Below, piece by piece: positions 13,601 through 21,985 of a stretch of DNA of 64,000 nt; the first letter of the stretch is position 1; every line of letters begins with the position of its first letter. The stretch comes from Periplaneta americana (Eukaryota > Arthropoda > Insecta > Blattodea > Blattidae). Location of the stretch: positions 8,315,001-8,379,000 of the forward strand of contig NC_091123.1 of NCBI RefSeq assembly GCF_040183065.1. The letters are read 5' to 3'. Both the position numbers and the translations under genes were made by a program. Under the pieces are notes generated by a model. The model did not search any database. It was not told the origin of the DNA and saw only the letters and a list, made by a program, of their open reading frames with translations.

Positions 13601-14053
13601 TCTCAAAGTGAGAGTCCAAGTTTCACAGCCATACAGAACAACCGGTAATATAACTGTTTTATAAATTCTAACTTCCAGCTTTTTTGAGAGCAGACTAGAT
13701 GACAAAAGCTTCTCAACCAAATAATAACAGGCATTTTTTTATATTTATTCTGCATTTCTTTTCCTCCCGAGTGTCACTGGAGATACTGCTGCAGCAAATA
13801 TTTCACCTCATTCCGGCTCTTCCTAGCTGCATCTCTCCTCACAGTCACTGTCAAAGCCCATGTTGCTGTGACTGTGTTGTCTCTTGGATCCAGAACAACT
13901 CATCTCTTTCCAAATTGTGATCATGCACAAAATCCGTACTGACGTTCCCTTTGTATGTTGCAGGTGACATTTGACGTGACAGACCCTGTAGAGCAGTACC
14001 ATGTCCCACTACTTCTCAGCCCGTTCGGGTACATGGTTTACCGGGGCAGGTAA
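2765..14053 (+). CDS. Transthyretin-like protein / 5-hydroxyisourate hydrolase family gene, five exons joined
   Basis: Joined exons: 2765-2869, 5797-5844, 6271-6413, 9795-9930, 13964-14053 (stop TAA at 14051). All junctions keep one reading frame (phases 0, 0, 2, 0) with GT-AG borders. The family hydrolyses 5-hydroxyisourate after urate oxidase, usually in peroxisomes. Seen: first signature around '[12 protein letters not shown]', middle 'DADGRC', '[12 protein letters not shown]', and C-terminal '[18 protein letters not shown]' then Arg-stop. HIUases use a His in the first motif, an Arg in DGR, a His in YH(V/I)P and a terminal YRGS. Here the Arg (9814-9816) and the YH His (14000-14002) are kept, the first His is Gln (CAA, 6319-6321) and the terminal Ser is Arg. 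ATG at 5839 has the best start context (A at -3, G at +4) and gives 124 residues, normal for the family; starting at 2822 gives 154. A divergent paralogue or a transthyretin-like non-enzyme is possible. Confidence 0.85.
3523..3920 (-). pseudogene. Unidentified ORF pair, possible BED-finger transposase relic
   Basis: Two minus-strand frames abut. The upstream one (3920 towards 3702) contains '[18 protein letters not shown]', which has the W..YF...C..C spacing of a BED zinc finger as found in hAT transposases. The downstream one (3726 to 3523) is a 67-residue acidic, helix-prone stretch ending '[11 protein letters not shown]'. A frame shift separates them. It lies in intron 1 of the HIUase-like gene, antisense to it. 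Function not assignable; an old hAT insertion is the likeliest reading. Confidence 0.3.
4027..5010 (-). pseudogene. Decayed RTE-type reverse transcriptase with ATT-repeat 3' tail
   Basis: The minus strand reads, across frames, pieces of a reverse transcriptase: '[12 protein letters not shown]' (motif B region, about 4830), '[18 protein letters not shown]' (catalytic FADD, about 4690-4720), and a C-terminal region '[15 protein letters not shown]', '[20 protein letters not shown]', '[20 protein letters not shown]' down to about 4060. A TAATAATAAT tail at 4027-4056 marks the 3' end, as in RTE-like LINEs. Many stops and shifts; 5'-truncated and dead. Clade named from memory. Confidence 0.7.
5515..5602 (+). 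mobile_element. RTE-type LINE 3'-terminal fragment
   Basis: AGAGGAAGGCAGAAAATAGA followed by a block also found at 12112-12140 and 17395-17465 (GATTGGAGAA...GGGTTTGC.GTGAA). It ends in a short GAAT repeat. Only about 90 bp of the 3' end survives. Confidence 0.5.
5797..5844 (+). CDS. Exon 2 of HIUase-like gene, carries the best start codon
   Basis: A 48-nt exon between acceptor TTTTACAG and donor GTAAGT. It ends ...AACACAATGGCA, giving an ATG at 5839 with A at -3 and G at +4. Joined to exon 3 in phase 0 it begins the protein Met-Ala-Leu-Met-Gly. Translation from here yields the usual family length. Confidence 0.6.
6271..6413 (+). CDS. Exon 3 of HIUase-like gene: first transthyretin signature
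   Basis: Encodes '[20 protein letters not shown]' and the following strand '[15 protein letters not shown]', the N-terminal beta-strands of the transthyretin/HIUase fold. Donor GTAAGA at 6414, phase 2. The residue that is His in HIUases and Lys in transthyretins is Gln here (CAA at 6319-6321). An internal ATG at 6274 is a weaker alternative start. Confidence 0.85.
6704..7634. mobile_element. Non-autonomous hAT element in intron 3
   Basis: The left end CAGTGGTTCCCAAAGTGTGG is a classic hAT terminal sequence. The right end (…TTCGGTAACTACTG at 7634) is its degraded inverted copy. The flanking octamers are GCCTAGAT (6696-6703) and GCCTAGGT (7635-7642), an 8-bp target duplication with one mismatch, as expected for hAT. 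I find no transposase frame in the 0.93 kb interior. Confidence 0.65.
7878..8136 (-). mobile_element. SINE, tRNA-headed family with 'ATGAAATTTC.GCCAGTG' body
   Basis: On the minus strand, a pol III-like head with B-box GGTTCGAGTCC (near 8072) precedes a body with 'CTCATGAAATTTCAGCCAGT'. The body recurs at 28195-28330 (+) and 42940-43100 (-). The 3' limit is approximate. Confidence 0.5.
8429..8662 (+). mobile_element. tRNA-derived SINE, family A
   Basis: The head has an A-box-like TGGAGTAATGGTTAGC and B-box GGTTCAAATCC. The body contains CCCTCAACCC, 'CTAGATAACTTTCGGCATTG', and the tail 'CATTCAGACGCTATATAACC' with GATAAAGTG.CATAAAATAACC and an A-rich end. Further copies lie at 33335, 34511 and 43335. 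Confidence 0.8.
9795..9930 (+). CDS. Exon 4 of HIUase-like gene: DGRC and FYP motifs
   Basis: The acceptor is ATACAG and the donor is a consensus GTAAGTAA at 9931. Reads '[17 protein letters not shown]' then a central stretch ending 'HDTFYPFVE'. The DGR arginine, an active-site residue in HIUases, is retained. The phase is exact with exon 3 (GG|A codon). Confidence 0.88.
10228..10570 (+). pseudogene. RTE-type LINE 3' fragment ('[15 protein letters not shown]' type)
   Basis: Broken frames read '[18 protein letters not shown]' then '[10 protein letters not shown]' and, from 10459, '[20 protein letters not shown]' – the C-terminal region of a LINE reverse transcriptase. It runs directly into a GAT repeat at 10577, a typical microsatellite-like 3' tail. 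Confidence 0.6.
10571..10692. repeat. Compound microsatellite (GAT)n–(GTT)n–(TTA)n
   Basis: About 17 GAT units, then GTT, about 16 ATT units and GTT again. It was probably seeded by the LINE tail just upstream. The long poly-Met/poly-Leu and poly-Asn/poly-Ile frames here are artefacts of the repeat. Confidence 0.95.
11590..12140 (+). pseudogene. RTE-type LINE C-terminal fragment ('KWTDR.RNE.VLERV' type)
   Basis: The first frame (11657-11851) reads '[20 protein letters not shown]' and '[16 protein letters not shown]'. A second frame (11880-12095) reads '[20 protein letters not shown]', '[19 protein letters not shown]' and ends in an Arg-rich stretch. This is the reverse-transcriptase thumb/C-terminal region of an APE-type LINE, frameshifted. 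The 3' end near 12110-12140 shares the GGAAGGCAGAA block with 5515 and 17395. Confidence 0.7.
12141..12610. other. Gene-free AT-rich stretch in intron 4
   Basis: No gene or clear repeat boundary seen. Confidence 0.4.
12611..13132. repeat. Possible inverted-repeat element in intron 4
   Basis: GAGGTAATTTGGGTATAA at 12611 recurs inverted at 12915-12933 and 13114-13132 (TTATACTCAAATTACCTC). Near the left copy there is also a palindrome, ATAGGTTAGTAACTAACCTA. This suggests a short transposon with subterminal repeats; there is no clear target duplication. Confidence 0.3.
13254..13722 (-). pseudogene. RTE-type LINE 3' fragment ('[13 protein letters not shown]' type)
   Basis: The minus strand reads '[20 protein letters not shown]', '[20 protein letters not shown]', '[14 protein letters not shown]', then (after a stop) sequence matching the longer copies at 49298 and 62408: the '[10 protein letters not shown]' region and the terminal block ending in CCATAAGT. 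Lies antisense in intron 4 of the HIUase-like gene. Confidence 0.75.
13964..14053 (+). CDS. Exon 5 of HIUase-like gene: C-terminal signature and stop
   Basis: The acceptor is TATGTTGCAG. Encodes '[20 protein letters not shown]' then FGYMVYRGR and TAA at 14051. The family normally ends YRGS. The last codon AGG overlaps a possible donor CAG|GTAATC (GT at 14050), so the terminal residue depends on whether splicing continues. Confidence 0.88.
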   Translation: MTFDVTDPVEQYHVPLLLSPFGYMVYRGR

Positions 14054-14555
14054 TCACGCTTCAGCAGATGGAGTGTTCAAGATTTGGAGTAACACACCTG
14101 GTCCTCTCATGACAGCGTTCCACTCTGATGGTGAGGAAGGCTGTAGATTAGTACTCGCATGTTATTATTGAAAGTATATAACTAATTTTAAACAAAATTC
14201 ATAAAGAAAGTAAAATAATTATTACTTATTTGGCCCTATATTTCCATTTATTATAAGTTTCGAACACTTTTTTAACACTATGATGTGATGTTTGGTGTGG
14301 AGAAAGGTGGGGAGGAAGGTCTCAGTATTGGTAGGTTACCGTGTTTACTTACATAATTTTTCTCCTCCAAGATTTTTAGGATACATTTTTCACAATTTTA
14401 TTTTCCTCGCGTAATTTCCCCCTCTTACATTAAACAAAAGTGAACACTCCTTTTCCCTTCAAGAGCATCCAAGTATCATAAAAAATAGCATGGGAAACTC
14501 ATTCCTTCTAAGACGAGAAACTATGATTCCTTGACAACTTAGAAGATGATCTGAG
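14054..14555. other. Gene-free stretch after exon 5 (3' UTR or intron 5)
   Basis: No AATAAA is seen here. The sequence is either 3' UTR of a transcript ending at 14053 or the start of an intron to 16017. Confidence 0.4.
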
Positions 14556-14810
14556 CCACTGGCTTAGCTCAGTCGACTAAGATGCTTGCCTGCTGATCCG
14601 GAGTTGTGTTTAGGTGTCTGTTCAAGTCCTGCTTGGGCTGATTGTGTTTTCTACAAAGTTTTCCTCAACTGTAAGGCAAATGTCAGGTAACCTATGGCGA
14701 ACCTTGGTTTCATCTCGCCAAATACCATCTCGCATTCATTCAGTCCATGCATACTGAATAATCGAGTAGTTGATATAGCGTCATTAAATAACCAACCAAA
14801 AAAAAAAAAG
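14556..14810 (+). mobile_element. tRNA-derived SINE, family C
   Basis: The A-box-like TGGCTTAGCTCAGTCG and B-box GTTCAAGTCC lie 40-50 nt apart. The body has CTCAACTGTAAGGCAAATGT and 'ATAGCGTCATTAAATAACCA' before an A-tract at 14799-14809. The tail resembles family A (…AATAACC), but the tRNA head differs. Confidence 0.65.
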
Positions 14811-15539
14811 ATGATGGTCTGGATTTATTGTCTGTTGAAAGTAGTGGGATGTAAAATACATATACGGTTTTTCTTTACATAGGTAACAAATTAATTGTGA
14901 TAATATTTTACACGCAAAGTTTAACACCATGATCTGAGATTAGTCAAGGTCAGATTGCCGGCATTAGAACTGACATACAGCAGTACAAAGAAAGCCACAA
15001 AATTGTTCATAATTATCAGCTTGTGTGTATATATTTGTAGCTATTTATTTTTGAACATTGATTTGATTAATACATGAATTGTTTGATGTTATTGTGTCTG
15101 GATTATTCTCGATGTTTTGTAGTGGTAGTTCCCCACATAATTTTCCCCTCGTCGATATTTTATCTCCGAATTTTTTTAAAAGGGGAAAAATAAATACGGT
15201 ATGGCGAATTCTTGTAAAACTAAATTAATAAAAATCAGAATTTAAAAAAAATGTACAAAATATTTAGAAATCCACTTTGATCATGAATTAAAACTGGAAA
15301 GAATGTAAGAGAGGTTATACAAGGTGACTGAACAGTATCTATATCTATATGAAATAAAATTGTAAAAACTAACAATTTTATTGATTCTGAAAATCCTGCA
15401 TATACACAGTTCAAAAATAAAACCACTTTCACGGAACTCTAGGCATTAGTCTTCCGTTGTTGGGTACATTATTACTTGACTGGGAATTACCCTTCTCTTC
15501 ACATTATTTCCTGTAAAATGTCACAGTGCTGCCTGTCAT

Positions 15540-15885
15540 ATGTTTATCTGTGCATTAAATCACACGCTTGCAGTTGTTAAAGTTATTGCATCATATTCTC
15601 AGCATAGCAGTTGCATAATCCAAACAAAAATTATCCTAATTCCTAAACCATAAGAGATGGATTAAAACAGAATGCATTTGTAAAAAGATCACATTTTATT
15701 AACATACTCCCAATATGTATAGATCCATCTTTTATGGTTTAGCTGTAGCAAGTAGTTGAAAGTATAAAATTAGGAAAAGAATGACATGTTTTTGTGGTTA
15801 TTGTTTGTATAATGTACAATTTTGTTTTTGGAATAAAATAAGCTTAATTTTTGGGTAGATCAGTCTTTATTCTTTCATCTACATA
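15540..15885 (-). repeat. Dispersed repeat, copy 1 (opposite copy at 30896)
   Basis: Read on the minus strand it starts ATGAAAGAATAAAGACTGAT and contains 'CTAAACCATAAAAGATGG'. The same order of blocks, diverged, occurs on the + strand at 30896-31137. Within this copy, CTAAACCATAAGAGATGGAT (15645-15664) and its inverse (about 15721-15740) could fold into a hairpin. No coding region seen. Confidence 0.55.
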
Positions 15886-16017
15886 TAAATGTTCCTATAA
15901 ATATATCATAGATATTAAATTATAAGTATCCAAAAACAGAGTTGCATCATGTTACACTAAAATTTACCCGACTTATTCTAATTATCCTCGAATTATCTAG
16001 ATTTCCGTTCTTTACAG

Positions 16018-16153
16018 GTGCCCTCATCTCGAAAACGGAATTCTTCACATTGCCAGTGAAACACAGGGCAGCAAACAGTGGAAGGACTCTGCAGCCATTG
16101 TTACATGGTGGCAGGTCGTTCAGACCCAGCCTTCTCCATCTTCCGAAGTGTGA
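16018..16153 (+). CDS. Possible alternative terminal exon of the HIUase-like gene
   Basis: A good acceptor (TTCCGTTCTTTACAG) opens a 136-nt stretch. Used after donor 14050, it continues the frame as AG|G, then 44 codons of ordinary-looking protein ('CPHLENGILHIASETQGSKQ' at the start, two adjacent Trp later) and TGA at 16151. A poly(A) signal lies 265 nt downstream. I recognise no family for the added residues. An in-frame join is expected by chance one time in three, so this could instead be the last exon of another transcript. Confidence 0.35.
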
Positions 16154-16417
16154 AGCATTTCAAAGATTTGGATTGTTACTGAAGGCAAGATTCCAGGATG
16201 TTAATTAGTAGGTTGTATCACTTGTGTGCTATTTATCATAGAAAATGTATATGATGACATACTAGAAAATAATCTATGTGGATTATGGGGAAGAACTGCA
16301 GATGAAAAATCTTTTGGTACTGAATGGTAAATGTTGAAGTTTTACATATGTTTATTGTTAACAGAGCTCTGAAGTTACATCAGTCTTGTGCTGTATGTTT
16401 AGTTTAATTTTTAACCT

Positions 16418-16423
16418 AATAAA
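16418..16423 (+). promoter_or_regulatory. Polyadenylation signal AATAAA
   Basis: AATAAA lies in AT-rich sequence 265 nt after the TGA of the candidate terminal exon at 16018-16153. No such signal follows the exon-5 stop for more than 1 kb, which mildly favours 3' processing here. Confidence 0.35.
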
Positions 16424-16862
16424 TATGTATTTAGCTACAAATTTAAAAGGGAGACAATGCAAATGTTAGATGCAAGGTCCAGATCATAAACTGCAGAAGC
16501 AGAAGTAACGAAAAGCATTTGGGAGTTGTTTTTTGGTTATGTAAAATGCTGTCTTTTGTAAATGATTGGCTGCTTTGCTCGCTGTCAATTGCAATAGGTT
16601 CGTGCATTCAATCATAGTCAGTGGTATTAGATTTTTATGAATGATAATATTCTTAGCATAATTTTCCTGAAAAGAGAAAAAAGAAAGCAGGGAGGCAAGT
16701 GGAAGAATCATTTTCTAAATGAAGAAAACTTTAGTATCTATATCTGTATTTATGTAAGAAGATGCATGACAATTATTGTCAAACTGCACAGGTGTTGTGA
16801 AGCACTGTTGCCAATATTTACTGATTGCCTAACATATAATTCCGCCTCTTTCTTCTTTTTAT

Positions 16863-16912
16863 TCTTCTTCTTCTTCATTCATTCATTCATTCATTCATTC
16901 ATTCATTCATTA
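16863..16912. repeat. (ATTC)n/(CTT)n microsatellite
   Basis: A CTT run followed by about ten ATTC units. GAAT tails end several LINE fragments in this window, so this may be the remnant of one on the minus strand. Confidence 0.9.
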
Positions 16913-17009
16913 CCACTGTGCTATTTTTCATAATTTGTATATTCAGTTCATGGTTGCGTGCCAGCCTGCATAATACAGTAATTATTTCATGTGATAAATC
17001 TCGTCAAAA

Positions 17010-17480
17010 AGGAGCATCTTCTGCAGACCTCTCGAAAAAGAACTAAGGAAGAGACCAGTGAAGTGCTTTGTGTGGAGTGACGTATGGAGCAGAAACATGG
17101 ACATTACAACAAAGTGAAGAGAAGTGTATAGAAACATTTGAAATGTGAAGAAGAATAGTGTGTGTGAAATGGACAGACAGAATAAGAAACGAAGCTGTGT
17201 TGGAAAGAGTGGATGAAGAAAGAATAATTCTGAAACTGATCAGGAAGAGAAAAAGGAATTGGTTGAGTAACTGGCTGAGAAGAAACTGCCTACTGAAGGA
17301 TGCACTGGAAGGAATTTTGGACAGGAGAAAAGTTGGCAGAAGAAGATATCAGATGATAGACGACATTAAGGTAATATGGATCATATGCGGAGACTAAGAG
17401 GAGAGAAAAAAATAGGGAAGATTGGAGAATGCTGGGTTTGCGGTGAAGGACCTGTCTTTTGGGTAGAAAACTATGAATTA
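17010..17480 (+). pseudogene. RTE-type LINE C-terminal fragment, second copy of the 11590 family
   Basis: Reads 'KCFVWS.V' with a deletion, then from 17158 'CVKWTDRIRNEAVLERVDEE', '[20 protein letters not shown]' and 'GRRRYQMIDDIKVIWI'. It ends with the shared GGGTTTGCGGTGAAGGACCT block. Closely parallels 11880-12095 but differs in indels. Confidence 0.7.
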
Positions 17481-18508
17481 ATGAATACCCATAATATCCC
17501 TTTAATTTGATACTTAGATATTGAATACGAACAAAATCTATTAAATAATTCAGGAGAAAACATTGTCCACAGACGATATGTCCTGACGCACTTCTCTGGT
17601 ATCAAGAATGTAAAAATATATATGTATATATATAAAAAGAAACTCGAAATTGATTTTTTCAGCATTACAGTATTTTTTTATAATGGGAAAGTAAAGAGGG
17701 GGGGATGTAAAATATGGCATGTGTATAAACAAACAGGTTGACATTACTAAATTAAATGTGGTAGGTAACATATGCTTGCCTGTTTGTCATAGATTTTTGT
17801 GTCTCATCACTCCTAGCTTGATGAATGGCGTGTATCTTCTCTCATAATATAAAATTTGGTTTTGGTATGATTTCCCTGTTTGTGTAAAGAAGTCTTGTTA
17901 GACCAATGTGCTTTGCTACCCAGGCTGGACAGTGGATTGGTTTTAGTGAAAAGCAGTAATACTAGTAACAGACTACAGTTGGTAATCGGTATTATCGAAA
18001 ATGTGTGGACACACTAGGTCATGCTTGGTTCTGTCTGATCTACAGCTGAATTACCATAGAGGAAATAATTTTCTCCATGTTCATACTGGTACTTTTATTT
18101 TTGTTTCTCCTGGACAACATACTTTCTTTCAATGTTTGTTGGTTTTTCCTTTTTTGCAGGTTGATATGGAAATTTGTTTATTAAATTTTTGAGAGATATT
18201 ATGACCTAAACTGATACAATTTATACCATTACTATTTATGTTATTTTGGAAAGAGATTTTATAACTTATGTAATTTAAATCATTAGGCCTATGATTTACA
18301 TCATTTTGTAATAAACATATTTTTAAAATGAACCCTAACCTCAACAATATTGTCGTAATGGAGACTCAGATTAACAATCTGAGAAGAAATTAGAGGCCTA
18401 ATCGAAGATTTATTGAAATGGAACATCTTTCAACAGTCTTCTGTTGCCCTCCATATATGAATGATAATTCGTCTGCTATTTGTTAATATAATTCTTTTTA
18501 CTTTTCTC
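17481..18508. other. Gene-free stretch
   Basis: Short TATA microsatellite near 17618-17636 and a G-run at 17698-17704. No gene recognised. Confidence 0.4.
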
Positions 18509-18516
18509 ATATCTGC

Positions 18517-19808
18517 CAGTGGCGGCTCCTGCATATTTCTTAAGAGGAGGAAAGAAGTTAACAGCACTAAATGACACCGTCTTGAATGAAACATGCTACA
18601 AATTAGCCTACATGCATACATGTAAGACCAGGTAGTGTTGGGGTTGGCCTTCCCTTATGTATAGCAATAATCTGTTCTTGTAAACTGAGTTTCTTAAATT
18701 GTCCAAAATATATTATGTTTTCACTTCCATTCATTGTTGAATAATTGCGCAAATTAACAATTACAAGGAAATTCACAACCTCACAGCATTTTTCGAGCAC
18801 ACTACAGTATCACACATGTTGGAAGAGACTAGCTACTAACTCGTAACCGGAACCGTTTTACGGAAATGGAAATGGGAATGGGAAATAATCTGAGGAAAGC
18901 GAGAACACTGCACCCACCCACGTGGTCTGTGTTGCCACATGTACATTTTACAAGTTCAGTATCACATGCTTTTGAAGAATGTCAGTTCTTGTAAAGTCAT
19001 ACTATCATTATTGTTCAAAGCTGCCGGTGGCTGATTAATTTTTTATTTTAAAAATGATGTAGTTTGGAGTACCTACTTTCAGTTTCAAATATATTTGTAT
19101 AAAACTGACAACTTGGCTGTTGCCCTGTCTAATAAACAATGAATAGAAGTGAATTTCAGGGGCCAACTACATAAAACTACTTCCTCTTTGTTTTACATAA
19201 ATCCGACTTTAACTTTCAAATATCCACGAAAGTTTCAAACCATATAAAGTTCAAACCTATATAAAGTGCAGTGAATAATATTTTTGATTTATAATTAAAA
19301 AAAAGTTTACATGGTGTCTTTCATAGCGTTGCATTAAAAATGTTTTTGTTGTGTCTCCTCCTAGATGTGTTATAGTCCGGTTGAATGCAACATCGTTAGG
19401 TGGCAGCGGTAGCGAGCTTGCTGCACGACCAGTCGGTTTCCATTTCCTGCCCATGACTGATTCAGAGGAGGATCTCCTCCCTCTTCGTTCATTTACTTGC
19501 TTTAAAACTCTGCTTCTTTCTCTGGCCGCTAGTGCGCTGTTGTCTATGTGTGTTAACTGCAGTAGAGGAGGAATGGAGTGCCTTTCCTCTACACAGACAA
19601 TTTTGCATCTTTTATCACAGTTTTCTATAGCACATGAGCACGCGTCATTTAAAACTCGATCAACCGAGTTTTTCTTATAGCTGTGAACTTAAAAATTATC
19701 GAATCTTCCTCGAATTTCAAGGCACATATTTTATTTGGTATTTACTTTCAAAAGAAGAAAATGTGAGGAGGACGTTCCTCCCTTCCCTCCCCCAAGGAAC
19801 CGCCACTG
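18517..19808. mobile_element. Non-autonomous hAT-superfamily element with perfect 8-bp TSD
   Basis: The ends are CAGTGGCGGCTCCTGCAT at 18517 and its imperfect complement ending CCGCCACTG at 19808. ATATCTGC occurs immediately outside both ends (18509-18516 and 19809-19816), an exact 8-bp target duplication diagnostic of hAT. Subterminal GAGGAGG/CCTCC motifs recur on both sides. The 1292-bp interior holds no transposase I can recognise; the frame at 19351-19680 is short and unassigned. Confidence 0.88.
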
Positions 19809-20624
19809 ATATCTGCATTAAATTTTTCCATTACTTCTACTAGTAACCAAATGTCATTTTATACGAATTGCTAAATAAAAGAAAACTTCAAAATATCAAG
19901 GTGATTCGAAACCAAAGATTACTAAAATCTTACTTTTGTCCACTGGGCTGTGCCTCAGCGCGATTGTCTAGTCCTGGAAACAGGATTAAGCTCCTGATCG
20001 TGATCGGGACGTGGACACACTACAACCACAATTATGATTAGGTCGATAATCGCGATTAGCATCTGTAGTCAGTATAACAGAGATTCGGACATAGTTGAAA
20101 TCCCTTGTAATTTTCTGATTGTCTTCCAAGTTCATTCTGTATCAGGAGGAAAACAAAGATTTCACTAAAATGGAAATACAGAGTGGTTCTAGACAGAGAA
20201 CTATTGCCCATAGGTGTACCAAATTCCGTACAAGGAAGGTCCACATTATATCCTTCATAAGTCTTGTGGTTACACATTGTACAGCAGTGTTGCACAACAA
20301 TGTGTCCACTTCGATTGTAGATTCCTTGCAAGAGTAGAAGCTGATAATTTCGGCCTTGGAGTGATGGTAAGACATCGGATCTAAATGCACTAAAAAGCTA
20401 AGAATACGGAGTATACTAGAGTGGATGCGATGTCTTAGGAGGGTTTCCTAGTCGTGATTCACAAGTCTCTGAAATCTAACAATAGGTAAATGAGTCACAT
20501 GGACTCCAGCATGTATTTTGTAAGCTGGATGCAAACATAATTGAAGGGTACACGGGAATAACGATCAAGGTCCATTTTAGAAAGTTTCGAGAAAAACGAT
20601 TTTTAAATTTTAAGAACTTAATAC

Positions 20625-21404
20625 TGTGAATTTTATTAGTAACAACAATGTAATTTATTCGTCACAACAATAATTCCTTTCTACAATTCGCCTTAAACGC
20701 TCTCGTCAACAATTGGATTTTCACTCAACACAGTATTCGTTATAGCATTCCACTGACGACAATGACAATTTACTTGGACTAGTACGAACAACAATGAACT
20801 GTTAATCTTAACTAATATTTACAAAGCACTATTTACAAATCAGAACCATCAGTTCACAGTTCTTCTAGCTCAGTCACTAGAGTTCACAGTATCTCGAACC
20901 ACAGACCTTCAGAGACAGTCCACTGTACTCGAACTCAGGTCCCTCCAACTGCGGTCCACTGCACTCGAACTCAGGTCCCTCCAACTGCGGTCCACTGCAC
21001 TCGAACTCAGGCCTTCGGATGCTGATACAGTTGCGGGCGCACACTCGAGTCGAACTCCGGTACACAAGACTGGCTTGCTTGCTCTCGCTTACTCACTGAC
21101 TGAATAACTGAAAAACTGCCCGAGTTCGCTGGCGCTTCTTCTTTTATAGCAAAATCATAGTTGCGAGAAATTTCTACAGGTGTGTAGAGAATTATCTGGA
21201 TATCTCCACTTCGACGCACTTCTGGAAGAGTCGGGAAGGTCTGTTCCCCATTCACTGCGTTAAGTAGCAGCTGCGCGCGCAGCCTCCCCTCGCGTGTAGG
21301 CCCCTTTCCCCACTACTCCGCCGCGCGCCGTCCCTCCGTGCTCCATGCGATCTGCTTTCTTGCGGGACGCTGGTCATGAGTTCGAATCTCACGTCGCTGT
21401 CACA
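20625..21404 (-). mobile_element. Solo LTR (780 bp) inserted in the MITE
   Basis: Read on the minus strand it begins TGTGACAGCGACG and ends …AATAAAATTCACA, giving the 5'-TG…CA-3' termini of an LTR. A TATA-like GCTATAAAAG lies near 21145-21154. ATAC directly flanks both ends (20621-20624 and 21405-21408), a 4-bp target duplication. It is GC-richer than its surroundings. No internal gag/pol is present, so this is the product of LTR-LTR recombination. TSD size suits Gypsy- or BEL-type elements; the family is not determined. Confidence 0.85.
20918..21013. repeat. 36-bp tandem repeat, 2.7 copies, inside the LTR
   Basis: The unit starts GTCCACTG(T/C)ACTCGAACTC, in the transcribed part of the LTR downstream of the TATA-like box. 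The copies are nearly identical, so the amplification is recent. Short in-LTR tandem repeats are common and may vary between copies. Confidence 0.85.
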
Positions 21405-21786
21405 ATACTTTGTTATGTCTGTATTTAATAGAAATTGATGTAGTGGAATGTCAAGAACGATGATTTCTTATTACTAGCTAGACCACATGATAGTACTTCT
21501 TTTCCACTATAAGATAGCATTATTAACTCAATTTCGATTTTTTATGGACCTTGATCGTTTTTCCCGTGTACCCTTCAATTGTTAAGATCGTTAACAAAAT
21601 ATTGCCCCCCACCCCACCCCAGCATATAGAAGAGTACGTAACTATGTGTATATTTTGTTGCTAATAGTACTGGTAATATAATGTTCCTACGCAATATGTA
21701 TACATCATAATTAAACCCCAAAACTTGGGCAGTGAAACTTAAATACGACACTGAGTGTAATTGAATGAATGTGGTGTTCATTACAG

Positions 21787-21951
21787 TGGCCACAGAATAT
21801 CTCTGATCCTGGTGACTGCTATGATAATGATTTCGATTCCTGGAAGCGAACTTGCAGGAGGAAGGAACAGGTGTACCAACATTATACCCTTCACACTGCT
21901 GAAATTAAAAACATCTCACTGTCACTATCAGATTCAATTACTTCACTGTAA
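21787..21951 (+). CDS. Candidate terminal exon, protein family not recognised
   Basis: A splice-like acceptor (GTTCATTACAG) opens 54 codons plus TAA (21949). It contains 'CYDNDFDSWKRTCRRKEQ', less random-looking than nearby frames. No upstream partner exon was found and no AATAAA follows closely. It could be a chance frame. Confidence 0.25.
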   Translation, partial: WPQNISDPGDCYDNDFDSWKRTCRRKEQVYQHYTLHTAEIKNISLSLSDSITSL

Positions 21952-21985
21952 TTTCAGACCATTATATAGAGCAATGACTAATTAA

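Larger units (their letters stand above)
20539..21580. mobile_element. Short inverted-repeat transposon (MITE), split by a solo LTR
   Basis: A 36-bp terminal inverted repeat lies at 20539-20574 and 21545-21580 with one mismatch (AATTGAAGGGTACACGGGA…). Removing the LTR and one TSD copy at 20625-21408 leaves an element of about 258 bp, a normal MITE size. The target duplication is ambiguous; AATT at both edges could be TSD or part of the repeat. Confidence 0.8.
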
